NCBI RefSeq assembly: GCF_007004665.1
Contig: NZ_ML660066.1
Coordinates: 1 to 64,000 of the forward strand
Length of the DNA stretch: 64,000 bases
Source: Denitrobaculum tricleocarpae
GTDB taxonomy: Bacteria > Pseudomonadota > Alphaproteobacteria > Kiloniellales > Kiloniellaceae
Reading direction: 5' to 3'
Translations under genes and position numbers: made by a program
Notes under the pieces: model-generated
Databases searched by the model: none
What the model saw: only the letters and a program-made list of their open reading frames with translations
Told to the model about the DNA's origin: nothing
Part shown: positions 16,774 to 29,830 of the stretch, in pieces
Layout of the letters: each line of letters starts with the position of its first letter
Numbering within the stretch: the stretch's first letter is position 1

Positions 16774-17396
16774 TCGTCTCTCGCTCCTTTTTCAAGCGGT
16801 CCAGCCTGGTGCCGATGATCCAGCAGGATCGAAAGCGGTATTTGTTCCGTATCCGATCCATTGTTCCGCAAGTTATGCGCTCGCTTTCGGACTGTTACCT
16901 TTGCGGATAACGGTTCTAAGCCTTTCTGCGCCTTTAACTTCCGCAAACAACCTAGGCAAGAGACATTAATAAGGCGTTACTCGAGTATATAATGCAAGTA
17001 TTTTAAGTATAAAGATCGATAAGGTTTAATAATTAAATAAATTATATTTCCGATAAAATTAAAATACAATGCTCTATATGTTGGAAGTCGGCAATTTGAA
17101 AGACATTTGATGCGTGAGAATTTTGTGTCATCGGAGTGCTGATAAGAGTGTGGCAATAAGTACTTGTATTCGGTCGCCGTGATTACGCTTTCATGCCTAT
17201 TCTTCAAGAGCTTGGCAGAGAATTCTCATTCGCGCAGCCATGACGGCGGCGGTGCCGGCTGTTTGCGGGGCAGGTGTGTGCGTTTGTATCGCAATGAGCC
17301 TTCAACGCGAGGCGGTGGGAGACTGATTGGTTTGCGGGCAAGCTCGCGCCTCGCGTGCGTCGTTCTTTATCTCTTCAGATCGAAAAACATCCGGCG
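16774..17396. other. Intergenic region with an AT-rich island, no gene seen
   Basis: This 623-bp gap separates parA from ligA, both on the minus strand. No convincing coding frame is present. Positions about 16965-17130 are strikingly AT-rich (AATAATTAAATAAATTATA and neighbours) within a GC-rich window. The island could hold the parA promoter, a protein-binding site or remnants of a mobile insertion. No tRNA or known RNA was recognised. Confidence 0.5.
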
Positions 17397-21214
<3,818 letters not shown>

Positions 21215-21256
21215 CTCATCGGCCCTTTAGGGTCTGTATGGCTTGGCGGAGCCTTT

Positions 21257-22129
21257 TTAAATGACGGAATTCCAAACCCTGGAGATCCAGGAGCCTTCGC
21301 TTTCCACGGGTCGCAGATCCTCACCGGTCAGAAGGGCGTAGCTGTCGATATACCAGTCGCTTCCGGGGAAGTTGTATCCCAGTACCGAAGCGGTTGCCTG
21401 TGCTTCCGTCACGACGCCGATCGAGACGTAGCTCTCGACCAGTCTGTGGAGCGCCTCCGGCACGTGGGTAGTGGTCTGATAATCCTCGACGACCGTACGG
21501 AAACGGTTGATTGCGGCCAGGTACTCTCCGCGGTTCAGATAGTAGCGGCCGATCTCCATATGCTTGCCGGCCAGGTGATCGCGGGCAAGGTCGATCTTCA
21601 GTTCGGCATCCCGGGCATATTTGGTCTCGGGAAAGCGCCGGACCACCTCATCGAGAGCTTCGAGCGCCTGACGGGTGGTTTTTTGATCCCGCGCCACATC
21701 GGAAATCTGCTCATAGTAGCTGATCGCCTTAAGATAATAGGCGTAGGCGATGTCCTTGTTGCCCGGGTGGAGCTGAATGAACCGGTCAAGAGTATTGATG
21801 GCGTCGTCGTACTTATTGTCCTGATAAAAGGCGTATGCGGCCATCAACTGTGCTTTGGAGGCCCAGACCGAATAAGGGTGCTGGCGTTCCACCTCGTCGT
21901 AAAGCCGGGCCGCTTCCTCGAAGTTCGACTGCAGAAGCTCATCTGTCGCGCCGTTATAGAGCTCTTCGACGGGCTGTTCCAGGTAGGGTGCTTCATCATC
22001 GGAGCTACAACCCGCTGCAAGACCCAGGATGCCAAGCGCGGCGACCATACGGATCGTCATCCTACGCAGAGAGCCTGGTCCGTGCGAGGAAGTTCCCGTT
22101 GCTGAAAATTCGAAAAATGGCTGTTTCAT
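21257..22129 (-). CDS. bamD: Outer-membrane assembly lipoprotein BamD (ComL/YfiO)
   Basis: Up to 290 residues. The lipobox is LGLAAGCSS. The ATG at 22129 gives a long pre-region; ATGs at 22060 and 22048 immediately before the hydrophobic segment (MTIRMVAALGILG) would give a normal lipoprotein signal peptide, and an AGGA lies near them, so the true start may be 22060. The mature part consists of five TPR motifs typical of BamD (ELYNGATDELLQSNFEEAARLYDEVERQHPYS; YDDAINTLDRFIQLHPG). BamD is the essential lipoprotein partner of BamA in inserting outer-membrane beta-barrels. It lies 182 bp downstream of lpxC, joining two envelope-biogenesis functions. Confidence 0.93.
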   Translation of the reverse strand: MKQPFFEFSATGTSSHGPGSLRRMTIRMVAALGILGLAAGCSSDDEAPYLEQPVEELYNGATDELLQSNFEEAARLYDEVERQHPYSVWASKAQLMAAYAFYQDNKYDDAINTLDRFIQLHPGNKDIAYAYYLKAISYYEQISDVARDQKTTRQALEALDEVVRRFPETKYARDAELKIDLARDHLAGKHMEIGRYYLNRGEYLAAINRFRTVVEDYQTTTHVPEALHRLVESYVSIGVVTEAQATASVLGYNFPGSDWYIDSYALLTGEDLRPVESEGSWISRVWNSVI

Positions 22130-22311
22130 GCGTCTCAGGGCTGTTGTTAAGGTCGTCAGGCGACAAGCCGGTGCGCCTCAGACGCGACTATAAGGCCAAC
22201 AATCCGCGCCCTCAAGCAACGCTGTCGCCTTTTCAAAAGCTTCTGAAAAGTCTGAAGACGTCAGGAACGCCCATGGACCCGGCTGCGACGTCCAATCAAG
22301 CCCCTTCGGGG

Positions 22312-23283
22312 TCAGGCCTGAGCAGCGACGGCAGGCTGAAGCCTGACAGGCGCGGCAAGCGGCGGCGTCATCAGGTCGCCGTGGGTCATATCGACCCATT
22401 CCCAGGCGTTTTCCTGGGCAAAGAGGGTCTTAATCAGCCGCAGCGTGAGGGCATGACCAGCGCGGACGCCATGAAAATGTCCGATGATCGGGCCGCCGAT
22501 CAGGTATAGATCTCCGATCGAATCCAGCACTTTATGGCGGACGAACTCGTCATCGTAGCGCAAACCGCCCTCGTTCATCACGGTATCGCCGGAGATAACA
22601 ACTGCGTTATCAAGCGAGCCACCGCGGGCGAGGCCAAGTTCCAGCAGCTTGTCGAACTCCTGCAGGAAGCCAAAGGTCCGTGCCCGCGACACTTCCCGTT
22701 TAAAGGCGGTCTGCGACATTTCAACAAACCACTCCTGGCGGCCAACCGCGCGGCTGTCAAAGTCGATTTCGAAATTAATCGAAAAGCCTTTGCCCGGCGC
22801 CATGGAGGCGGAGCGGTGACTTTCAGCTGTTTCCACGTGTTTGAGGATGCGAAGGGCACGCCGCGGCGTATCCTGCTCAACCGTTCCCGCGCATTCGATC
22901 AGGAAGACGAAAGGTGCCGCGCTGCCGTCCATAACCGGGACTTCCGCGCCGTTCAGCTCGACGATGACGTTATCGATCTCGTAGCCCGCAAGAGCGGACA
23001 TCAGATGTTCCGTCGTCGCAATCTTGAGACCGTCTTTGCCGACCAGCGTTGTGCACAGAGGCGTCTCAATCGCGTTTTCCCAGCTTGCCTTAACCTCGTT
23101 GTGCCCGCCTTGAATGTCGACGCGTCTGAAGACAACACCTGTATTGGCCGGGGCCGGCAGCAAAGTCATGTTGATCTTGGCCCCCGAATGAAGACCGACT
23201 CCCGAGCAATGAATCGAGTTCTTCAGAGTTTTCTGGAAGACAAACTCACCTGGGGTCCTGATATGATCCGTCATGATCTTCAC
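22312..23283 (-). CDS. lpxC: UDP-3-O-acyl-N-acetylglucosamine deacetylase
   Basis: A 323-residue LpxC, the first committed step of lipid A synthesis. It opens with QKTLKNSIHCSGVGLHSG and then has TTEHLMSALAGYEIDNVIVELNGAEVPVMDGSA, which carries the first zinc histidine. LRYDDEFVRHKVLDSIGDLYL holds the other zinc ligands (H..D), and GHFHGVRAGHALTLRLI the catalytic histidine. The GTG at 23283 is favoured because AGGAAG lies 10 bp upstream; an ATG at 23274 is the alternative. Two strong hairpins lie just upstream (23302-23383). lpxC is separated from ftsZ by a terminator, so it has its own promoter. Confidence 0.95.
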   Translation of the reverse strand: MKIMTDHIRTPGEFVFQKTLKNSIHCSGVGLHSGAKINMTLLPAPANTGVVFRRVDIQGGHNEVKASWENAIETPLCTTLVGKDGLKIATTEHLMSALAGYEIDNVIVELNGAEVPVMDGSAAPFVFLIECAGTVEQDTPRRALRILKHVETAESHRSASMAPGKGFSINFEIDFDSRAVGRQEWFVEMSQTAFKREVSRARTFGFLQEFDKLLELGLARGGSLDNAVVISGDTVMNEGGLRYDDEFVRHKVLDSIGDLYLIGGPIIGHFHGVRAGHALTLRLIKTLFAQENAWEWVDMTHGDLMTPPLAAPVRLQPAVAAQA

Positions 23284-23301
23284 TAACTATCCGCTTCCTG
23301 C

Positions 23302-23383
23302 GTTTGCCAAAGCATCGTGTTTGGCAAACAAATGTTCAAACTCACTCTCATCGGGCTACACGATCAGTATCGTATTGCCCGAT
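23302..23383 (-). promoter_or_regulatory. Two hairpins in the lpxC leader
   Basis: Hairpin 1 pairs GTTTGCCAAA (23302-23311) with TTTGGCAAAC (23320-23329) around an 8-nt loop. It ends 18 bp upstream of the lpxC start and next to its AGGAAG site. Hairpin 2 spans 23350-23383: ATCGGGC pairs with GCCCGAT, and an inner ACGAT pairs with ATCGT around a CAGT loop. They may be operators or a cis-acting RNA leader; no known riboswitch pattern was recognised. Confidence 0.5.
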
Positions 23384-23692
23384 AGACTTACGTCGTATTT
23401 GTGAATTCCCCCCGGAACGACGACCTTACTTAACAGTATTGCTTAACGTCACAGTATGTGCAGCCTTGCAACAACTCAAATCACTCTTTGTTGCAATATG
23501 TTACGGTTTGAAGTGCCCTGCTTGTTCTGCACTGCACAATCATGATTGCGGCCGGTGAACGGTGCGATCTCTGGTTGGTGGCTCGGAGGATTTCAGGGTT
23601 GTGCATCAATTCTCGTATTTGGTTTTTTCCGTCACTGATCCTACTCTAGCGCGCCGGAGCGATCGGTGATCCGAAAGCTGTCCCCCTAAAAC
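23384..23692. other. Intergenic region between the lpxC leader and the ftsZ terminator
   Basis: About 310 bp without a credible coding frame. It should contain the lpxC promoter (minus strand), but I could not choose a clear -35/-10 pair. No RNA gene was recognised. Confidence 0.4.
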
Positions 23693-23737
23693 AAATCACC
23701 ACCGAAGGGCAAGTATGGCCCTCCGGTGGTGATTTTT
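23693..23737. terminator. Bidirectional intrinsic terminator after ftsZ (end of the dcw cluster)
   Basis: AAATCACCACCG (23693-23704) pairs with CGGTGGTGATTT (23724-23735). After one mismatch an inner AGGGC/GCCCT stem closes a 7-nt loop. The plus strand ends in TTTTT. The minus strand continues TTTGTTTT, which is the relevant tract for ftsZ, whose stop is 120 bp away. Confidence 0.88.
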
Positions 23738-23856
23738 GCGTGGGTTGACCTAAATCTCTTTAGATCAATGTATTAGAAGCAATTTCTCAATAACTCTAAT
23801 ACCCCGACCAGCGCCTTTGCCGCCGGAGCGACACGTCGGCAAACACGCATGATCCC

Positions 23857-25620
23857 TTAGTTTGCCTGACGCCGCAGGAATGCGGGGATGTCGAGCAGAT
23901 CTTCGTCCGTCTGTCTGGTGCCGATCCGTTCTGCGGGATCGAGGCCGGAAAGCCGGGGTTGCTGGTCCGTTTGTGCCGTAGCCGGCGCCGCCGGCGTTGC
24001 TGCGGGAGACGATGGCAGGCTCTGCTGTGGCTGAGGCATTGGCGGCATTGGGGTTGGCTGCGGTGAAGAGGCCATGGGAGACTCCGTCATCGCGGGCCGT
24101 GACACGGGCGAACTCGTCGGTGAGAGGGGTTTGCCCGCGTTCAAGGCTCTTGCCGCTCCGGTCATCTTGGCAAAGAGCCCACGCGGACGCTTTGGCGTGG
24201 CCGGAGCCGCGGCTTCCGCGGATACCTCAGCAGATGGTTCGATCGTTTGGCGGGTAGGAGCCTGGGGTTCCGGGCTCACTGGAACCGGCTGTTCCATTTG
24301 AGGCGCCGGCGCGTCTTCAGCGGTGACCGGAGCAGGTGCCATGAAGCTGTCGGTAACAGGCTGAGCGATGCTTTCCTGCTCAATCGGCTCCGGCATCTCG
24401 AAAGGATCTGCAGAGGTCTGCTCCGGCTCGTCGAAAAGCTGGCTCTCAAGCTCAGGCTCGTAGTCCGCAACCTGAGCCGTTGCGGCAGCCGAAGCGTAAG
24501 GTGCGCTGGAAACGGCCGGCATGGCCGCGACAGGGGCGGATGCGATCGAGACGGCTGCTGCAGGGGCAGGGGTCGCAGCCGTATCCGTCTTTACGGTCTC
24601 GGCGCGGGCCGAAACCAGGCTGATCGGTGCCGGGCGCGGTGCGGCGGCTTCATCGATGTCGATACCGGTTGCGACAACTGACACCCGCATTTTTCCGTCA
24701 AGCGTGGGCTCGAAGGTCGAACCGAAGATGATGTTGGCGTCAGGATCGACTTCGTCGCGGATCCGGTTGGCGGCCTCGTCGACTTCGAAGAGGGTGAGGT
24801 CCGGTCCGCCGGTGATGTTGATCAGAACACCACGGGCGCCTTTCATCGAGACTTCGTCCAGCAGGGGATTGGAGATCGCCGCTTCCGCCGCGTCGATAGC
24901 CCGGGTTTCGCCCTCGGCTTCGCCGGTGCCCATCATGGCCTTGCCCATCTCGGTCATAACCGCGCGAATGTCGGCAAAGTCCAGATTGATAAGGCCGGGC
25001 ATGACCATCAGATCGGTCACGCCGCTGACGCCCGATTTCAACACGTCGTCGGCCATCTTGAAGGCGTCCGCGAAGGTCGTCTTTTCGTTGGCGATCCGGA
25101 AGAGATTCTGGTTGGGAATGATGATCAGCGTGTCGACATACTGGGTCATGTCGGCGATCCCGGCTTCCGCGAGACGCATGCGGTGCACGCCCTCGAAGTG
25201 GAAGGGTTTGGTGACCACGCCCACGGTCAGAATACCGGACTCCCGTGCCGCGCGGGCAATGACCGGGGCAGCACCTGTACCGGTGCCGCCGCCCATGCCG
25301 GCGGTGATGAAGACCATGTTCGAGCCTTCCAGGTGGCCAAGGATTTCATCCATGGCTTCCTCGGCGGCAGCCCGCCCGATGTCAGGGCGCGATCCGGCGC
25401 CGAGACCCTGGGTGATGTTCCGGCCCAACTGGATGCAACGCTCGCAGTTGGATCCGTTGATGGCCTGAGCGTCGGTGTTCGCAATCAGGAACTCGACACC
25501 TTCCAGGTTGGATTGAATCATATTGTTGACGGCGTTGCCGCCGGCTCCCCCGACACCGATCACGGTGATGCGGGGGGAAAGGTCGGATTTCAAGGTCGGT
25601 ACATTCAAATTCAGCGTCAT
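23857..25620 (-). CDS. ftsZ: Cell division protein FtsZ with a long C-terminal linker
   Basis: 587 residues from the ATG at 25620, preceded by GGAGG at 5 bp. The GTP-binding core has [18 protein letters not shown] and the tubulin signature [24 protein letters not shown] and IDIDEA mark the end of the core at about residue 325. Residues ~330-560 are an intrinsically disordered linker rich in A, P, S, Q and E. The last 12 residues, [12 protein letters not shown], are the conserved C-terminal peptide that binds FtsA and other membrane anchors. FtsZ polymerises into the cytokinetic ring. The length is far above E. coli FtsZ (383 residues) but within the alphaproteobacterial range. It lies 118 bp downstream of ftsA and is followed by a strong terminator. 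Confidence 0.97.
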   Translation of the reverse strand: MTLNLNVPTLKSDLSPRITVIGVGGAGGNAVNNMIQSNLEGVEFLIANTDAQAINGSNCERCIQLGRNITQGLGAGSRPDIGRAAAEEAMDEILGHLEGSNMVFITAGMGGGTGTGAAPVIARAARESGILTVGVVTKPFHFEGVHRMRLAEAGIADMTQYVDTLIIIPNQNLFRIANEKTTFADAFKMADDVLKSGVSGVTDLMVMPGLINLDFADIRAVMTEMGKAMMGTGEAEGETRAIDAAEAAISNPLLDEVSMKGARGVLINITGGPDLTLFEVDEAANRIRDEVDPDANIIFGSTFEPTLDGKMRVSVVATGIDIDEAAAPRPAPISLVSARAETVKTDTAATPAPAAAVSIASAPVAAMPAVSSAPYASAAATAQVADYEPELESQLFDEPEQTSADPFEMPEPIEQESIAQPVTDSFMAPAPVTAEDAPAPQMEQPVPVSPEPQAPTRQTIEPSAEVSAEAAAPATPKRPRGLFAKMTGAARALNAGKPLSPTSSPVSRPAMTESPMASSPQPTPMPPMPQPQQSLPSSPAATPAAPATAQTDQQPRLSGLDPAERIGTRQTDEDLLDIPAFLRRQAN

Positions 25621-25738
25621 TATCGCCTCCACTTACCCACGCAATTGTTAGAGTCTGCTCGTATTTACTTTTGCCGCTCTGGCAGTCGCTCGTTGTTCCG
25701 ATACGGCCGGAACCGCCGTTGTTACCACTTCGCTCTCG

Positions 25739-27010
25739 TTAAAAATGTTCGCGAAACCAATGGCCTACGCGGCCGACAAGGTTTCCGGGTTCTTTGATCT
25801 GCTGCGGAACATCGCGAGGCACCGCAATGTCCGAGGCAATGGCGTACAGCAGGAGTCCGGCACAGGTCGCATAGGCGGCACCTGCCGTGGCTTCGGCCAG
25901 ACCGGTGACGCGCAGCGGCCGTCCGATCCGCACCTGCTTGTCGAGAATGAGTCCGGCCAGGTCGCCTATGCCGGAGAGTTGGCTGCCGCCACCGGTCAGG
26001 ACCACGCGGCGCCCGGCGATTTTGTCGAAGCCGCTCGCCTCCAGGCGGGACCGCACCAGTTCGAAGGTCTCTTCCAGACGGGGCTGGATGATGCCCACCA
26101 ACAGGGATCGCGGAACCTGCTGGGTTGCGTTTTGCTCGTCTTCGCCGACCTGCGGAACATCGATGATCTCGCGGTCGTCCGCAGCGGCGGCAAGGGCATG
26201 TCCATACAGGGTCTTCATGCGCTCGGCATGGACCAGCGGTGTGGAGAGGCCGCGCGCGATGTCATTGGTCACGTGCATGCCGCCAATCGGCGCGACATCC
26301 GTATAGATCACGTTGCCCTCGAAGAAGACGGCGATGGTCGTCGTGCCGCCACCCAGGTCGATGACGGTAACGCCCAGGTTCATCTCGTCCTCGACCAGTG
26401 CGGAGAGGCCCGCGGCGTAGGGCGAAACCACGAAACCCGAGATGTCGAGATGGCAACGGCGAATACAGGTCGCCAGATTGCGCACCGCGCCCGCGGCGGC
26501 CGTGATGATGTGCATATGAACGCCGAGCTGCTCGCCGTGCATGCCGCGCGGATCACGAATACCGCGGCTGCCATCGATGCTGTAAGCGGTCGGGATGGAA
26601 TGGATCAACTGACGTCCGGGTTCGGAATCCCCGTTGCTGGTCTGCAGTTCCTGACCGTATTCCAAAGCGCGGCGGAGATCGGCGTCACCAACTTCATGAC
26701 CGTTGATTGACACTTCAACACCGACGGAACTGGACGCGGGGTACCCGCCCGAAAGATTGACGACAACCCGGTCGATGGTCTCGCCGGCCATCTGCTCGGC
26801 GGCGTGGACGGCGTTGAGGATGGAGGTTTCAAGCTCCTCCATATCCACAACCGCCCCGGCCTTGATGCCGCGGCTTTCCTGATGACCGATGCCAACGATG
26901 CGCGGCTGCTGGTTGCCTTCGACCTTGGCGATAAAGCAGCAGACCTTGCTGCTGCCGACATCGAGCGCGGCAACCAAACCGTTGTGAATTTTATCCAGTC
27001 GCTTATTCAT
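25739..27010 (-). CDS. ftsA: Cell division protein FtsA
   Basis: A 423-residue actin-like ATPase. Phosphate-1 ALDVGSSKVCCFIAKV opens the protein. The 1C subdomain follows (VVVNLSGGYPASSSVGVEVSI). GVTVIDLGGGTTTIAVFFEG is phosphate-2, VVLTGGGSQLSGIGDLA is the adenosine motif. The C-terminal segment (LVGRVGHWFREHF) is an amphipathic membrane-targeting helix. FtsA tethers FtsZ filaments to the inner membrane and recruits later divisome proteins. It lies 80 bp downstream of ftsQ and 118 bp upstream of ftsZ. These larger gaps, unlike the tight overlaps earlier in the cluster, leave room for internal promoters. Confidence 0.96.
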   Translation of the reverse strand: MNKRLDKIHNGLVAALDVGSSKVCCFIAKVEGNQQPRIVGIGHQESRGIKAGAVVDMEELETSILNAVHAAEQMAGETIDRVVVNLSGGYPASSSVGVEVSINGHEVGDADLRRALEYGQELQTSNGDSEPGRQLIHSIPTAYSIDGSRGIRDPRGMHGEQLGVHMHIITAAAGAVRNLATCIRRCHLDISGFVVSPYAAGLSALVEDEMNLGVTVIDLGGGTTTIAVFFEGNVIYTDVAPIGGMHVTNDIARGLSTPLVHAERMKTLYGHALAAAADDREIIDVPQVGEDEQNATQQVPRSLLVGIIQPRLEETFELVRSRLEASGFDKIAGRRVVLTGGGSQLSGIGDLAGLILDKQVRIGRPLRVTGLAEATAGAAYATCAGLLLYAIASDIAVPRDVPQQIKEPGNLVGRVGHWFREHF

Positions 27011-27090
27011 CGTTCATCAATCAAGTGCTGAGCCTGGAGCAGTGGCTCGATGTTTCGTATCGCGCAGGAACGAGGCTTTACCTTCGGACA

Positions 27091-27960
27091 TCAGGTCTCT
27101 TCTCCCTTTGCGCTGCGCTTGGACTTCGGTTTTGTCTTTGAGTTGGTGCGGACCACCAGGCGATCGGGCAGACGGAGATCGATCACGACCACGTCGCGCT
27201 CGAGAACCCCTTGTTCCCGTTCAATCCGGGCGAGCTGCGCCCAGGCGCCGGCCGCGTCGGTTTCGGGCAGCTGCACATCGATCCCGCCCTGGAGTTTCAG
27301 ATTCCAGCGCCGTCCGCTCACCCGCACGGCCGCCGTTACCAATTCGTGCAGGCGCGGTTCGCTGCTGACCACATCCAGCAATGCGGCGGTGTGTTCAGGG
27401 GCATCGGCACCGACGACCAACGGCAAACCGGTGAAGCCTTCCGGCTGCACGTTGGGGATCAGGTCGCCGCTTTGATCGATCACGGTGATGTTGCCGTTGT
27501 GTTGCCACAATGCCAAAGGTTGACGCTCGACGATCCGGACATAGACGTCGCGCGGGTAGCGCCGTTCGACGGCGGCGGTCTTGACCCATGGCAGAGCTTC
27601 GAGCTTGATCTTCGCGGCCTCAGGATCGAATGCCAGGATCGGGAAGCCGCGCTGCACGCCCAGGGTCTCAAGAATCCGCTCCGCTTGCGTCCTGTTCCGG
27701 CCTTCGACCAGTACGTCGTCGACACCAAGACCGGCATCGACAGAGAGCGCGTAGAAGCCTTGTGCCGCGGCGTCTGCCTGCCGGGTGAACCAGCCGTCGA
27801 TCGAGAGCCAGGATACCCCGCCAATGAAAGCGGTTGCTGCGAACAGCATTCCGCCAATGCGCGCGCGCCGCCAGGTGAGCAACTTACGCTGCGGGCGCCG
27901 TGCCGGGCGGCGGCCCGGCTTGGCTTTCTTACGGGGCTGCGTTTTGGCTTTGAGGCTCAT
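27091..27960 (-). CDS. ftsQ: Cell division protein FtsQ
   Basis: A 289-residue bitopic protein. The N-terminal cytoplasmic tail is extremely basic (KAKTQPRKKAKPGRRPARRP). One membrane helix (GGMLFAATAFIGGVSWLSI, ~residues 33-51) follows. The POTRA domain (LGVDDVLVEGRNRTQAERIL) comes next, then the beta domain with FPILAFDPEAAKIKLEALPWVKTAAVERRYP, a clear FtsQ/DivIB signature. FtsQ links early and late divisome proteins through FtsL/FtsB and restrains FtsWI until septation. GGAGAAG precedes the ATG. Its start overlaps the ddl stop by 4 bp (ATGA). Confidence 0.95.
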   Translation of the reverse strand: MSLKAKTQPRKKAKPGRRPARRPQRKLLTWRRARIGGMLFAATAFIGGVSWLSIDGWFTRQADAAAQGFYALSVDAGLGVDDVLVEGRNRTQAERILETLGVQRGFPILAFDPEAAKIKLEALPWVKTAAVERRYPRDVYVRIVERQPLALWQHNGNITVIDQSGDLIPNVQPEGFTGLPLVVGADAPEHTAALLDVVSSEPRLHELVTAAVRVSGRRWNLKLQGGIDVQLPETDAAGAWAQLARIEREQGVLERDVVVIDLRLPDRLVVRTNSKTKPKSKRSAKGEET

Positions 27961-28892
27961 ACGGCTTCTCCGGCGGTCTCGTTAAACGCAGACTCCACAA
28001 TCCAGGCGCATAACTCGGGAAAGGACATGCCTTTGTAAGCAGCTTGCTCAGGCACGAGGCTCAGGGCGGTCATGCCCGGTTGGGTGTTGAGTTCCAGAAA
28101 ATAGAGCGTTCCCGGCTCGCCGCCGGTGTCGTCGTAGCGGAAGTCCGAGCGGCTGACGCCACGGCAACCGAGGATCTCGTGCACCTTGGCGGCTGCGTCC
28201 AGCGCTTCGTTATAAATCTGCTCTGGAATTGGAGCCGGAACGATGTGCTCGGTTTTGCCCTCGGTGTATTTGGCTTCATAGGTGTAGAAGCCGACCTTCG
28301 GGCGCAGTTCCGTGACTGCGACGGCCCTGCCGTCCATGACACTGACGGTCAGTTCCCGGCCTGCGATGTATTCCTCGACGAGCCAGAGGTCATCGGCCTT
28401 TCCGGGATTCTCGGGCAGCACCGGACCGTTGTCGCCTTCTTCGACGATCTGGACCCCGACGCTGGAGCCTTCATCGAGAGGTTTTGCCACATAGGGGCGT
28501 GGCAGGACGTCCTCGCCCGCCAGCCGTTTGAGCGGAACCACGATGCCATGCGGCACGGTGATGCCGGCCTCGGCGGCCAGGGTCTTGGTACGGTCCTTGT
28601 TCATGGCCAAAGCCGAGGCCAGCACGCCCGAGTGGGTGTAGCGAAGCTCGAGCATGTCCATCAGGCCCTGGATGCAGCCATCCTCGCCCCAGCGTCCATG
28701 CAGCGCGTTGAAGACGACATCCGGCTTTGGATCAAGCGCTGCGATCAAGGCCGACATGTCACGTGTCACGTCAACTTCTTTGACGTCGTAACCGGCGTCG
28801 CGCAAAGCTTCGACGCAGGCTCGGCCGCTGGTCAGCGAGACCTCGCGTTCGGCTGAAAAACCACCCATGAGCACGGTGACCTTCTTGGTCAT
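27957..28892 (-). CDS. ddl: D-alanine--D-alanine ligase
   Basis: 311 residues from the ATG at 28892, which has an AGGAGGGA site; a longer open frame upstream is just the murB shadow. It is an ATP-grasp enzyme. VLMGGFSAEREVSLTSG is the N-terminal D-Ala site with the catalytic glutamate. NALHGRWGEDGCIQGLMDML, KPLDEGSSVGVQIV and the metal-binding FLELNTQPGMTALSLVPEQA follow. It joins two D-alanines to make the terminal dipeptide used by MurF. Both junctions are ATGA overlaps, with murB upstream and ftsQ downstream, giving tight translational coupling. Confidence 0.96.
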   Translation of the reverse strand: MTKKVTVLMGGFSAEREVSLTSGRACVEALRDAGYDVKEVDVTRDMSALIAALDPKPDVVFNALHGRWGEDGCIQGLMDMLELRYTHSGVLASALAMNKDRTKTLAAEAGITVPHGIVVPLKRLAGEDVLPRPYVAKPLDEGSSVGVQIVEEGDNGPVLPENPGKADDLWLVEEYIAGRELTVSVMDGRAVAVTELRPKVGFYTYEAKYTEGKTEHIVPAPIPEQIYNEALDAAAKVHEILGCRGVSRSDFRYDDTGGEPGTLYFLELNTQPGMTALSLVPEQAAYKGMSFPELCAWIVESAFNETAGEAV

Positions 28893-29830
28893 GCTGTCCC
28901 TCCTGATTGAAGCGGCACGCCGATCCGGCGGATTTCCCATTCCAGGGTGATGCCGCTGGTCTCGAGGACCTTCGCGCGCACCGTCTCGCCGAGCGTTTCG
29001 ATATCCTCTGCCGTGGCCGACCCCGTATTGATCAGGAAGTTGCAGTGCAACTCCGAAACCATGGCGCCGCCCTGTTTCAATCCGCGGCATCCGGCGCGAT
29101 CGATCAACTGCCAGGCCTTTTCGCCCGGAGGATTCTTAAAGGTGCTGCCACCGGTCCGGTTTCTGATCGGCTGGCTTTCGGAGCGGGAGATCTGGATCTC
29201 GCTCATGCGGGTGGCGATCACGGTCGGGTCGTCCGTGTGCCCGCTCAGGCGCGCGCCAAGGAAGATCCATTCTGCAGGAACTGAGGATTTCCGGTACGCA
29301 AACCCCATATCGGCGGGCAACAGGCGATGGACTAAACCCTTCTGGTCGACCGCCTCGGCCCAGACCAGAACGTCTTTGATCTCGCGGCCGTAGGCGCCTG
29401 CGTTCATGCGCAGCGCGCCGCCAATGGTTCCGGGAATGCCGCAGAGAAATTCAATGCCGCCGATGCTTTCGAGCTTCGCGGCAGTTGCGACGTTCAGATC
29501 CAGCGCCGCAGCACCGCAGAGCATGTCCTGTTCATCGCGGGAGATGTCGGCGAAGCCGCGGCCAAGGCGCAGCACCACACCGGGAATGCCGCCGTCCCGT
29601 ACCAGCAGATTTGAGCCGACGCCAAACACCGTGACCGGCACGTCCTCGGGTTTGTCGCGCAAAAAGGCAATCAAGTCGTCCCGGTCCGCGGGGCGGAACA
29701 TGACTTCAGCCGGTCCGCCGACGCGGAACCAGGTCACACCGTTCAGGGGCGCATTGACACTGTAGCGCCCGCGCACCTCAGGCAGGCGGTCGATAAGCGG
29801 CGTATCGGGGGTCTGTGCTGTGGCCATCAT
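28889..29830 (-). CDS. murB: UDP-N-acetylenolpyruvoylglucosamine reductase
   Basis: 313 residues from the ATG at 29830, which overlaps the murC TGA by 4 bp; a second ATG lies immediately after. It is an FAD-binding type-4 enzyme. [41 protein letters not shown] and [24 protein letters not shown] are diagnostic. The C-terminal domain has the catalytic serine region ([11 protein letters not shown]) and the glutamate in [10 protein letters not shown]. It reduces the enolpyruvyl group with NADPH to give UDP-MurNAc, the substrate of MurC encoded just upstream. The shape with a short substrate-binding loop suggests the type II (Gram-positive-like) MurB also common in Alphaproteobacteria. Confidence 0.95.
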   Translation of the reverse strand: MMATAQTPDTPLIDRLPEVRGRYSVNAPLNGVTWFRVGGPAEVMFRPADRDDLIAFLRDKPEDVPVTVFGVGSNLLVRDGGIPGVVLRLGRGFADISRDEQDMLCGAAALDLNVATAAKLESIGGIEFLCGIPGTIGGALRMNAGAYGREIKDVLVWAEAVDQKGLVHRLLPADMGFAYRKSSVPAEWIFLGARLSGHTDDPTVIATRMSEIQISRSESQPIRNRTGGSTFKNPPGEKAWQLIDRAGCRGLKQGGAMVSELHCNFLINTGSATAEDIETLGETVRAKVLETSGITLEWEIRRIGVPLQSGGTA

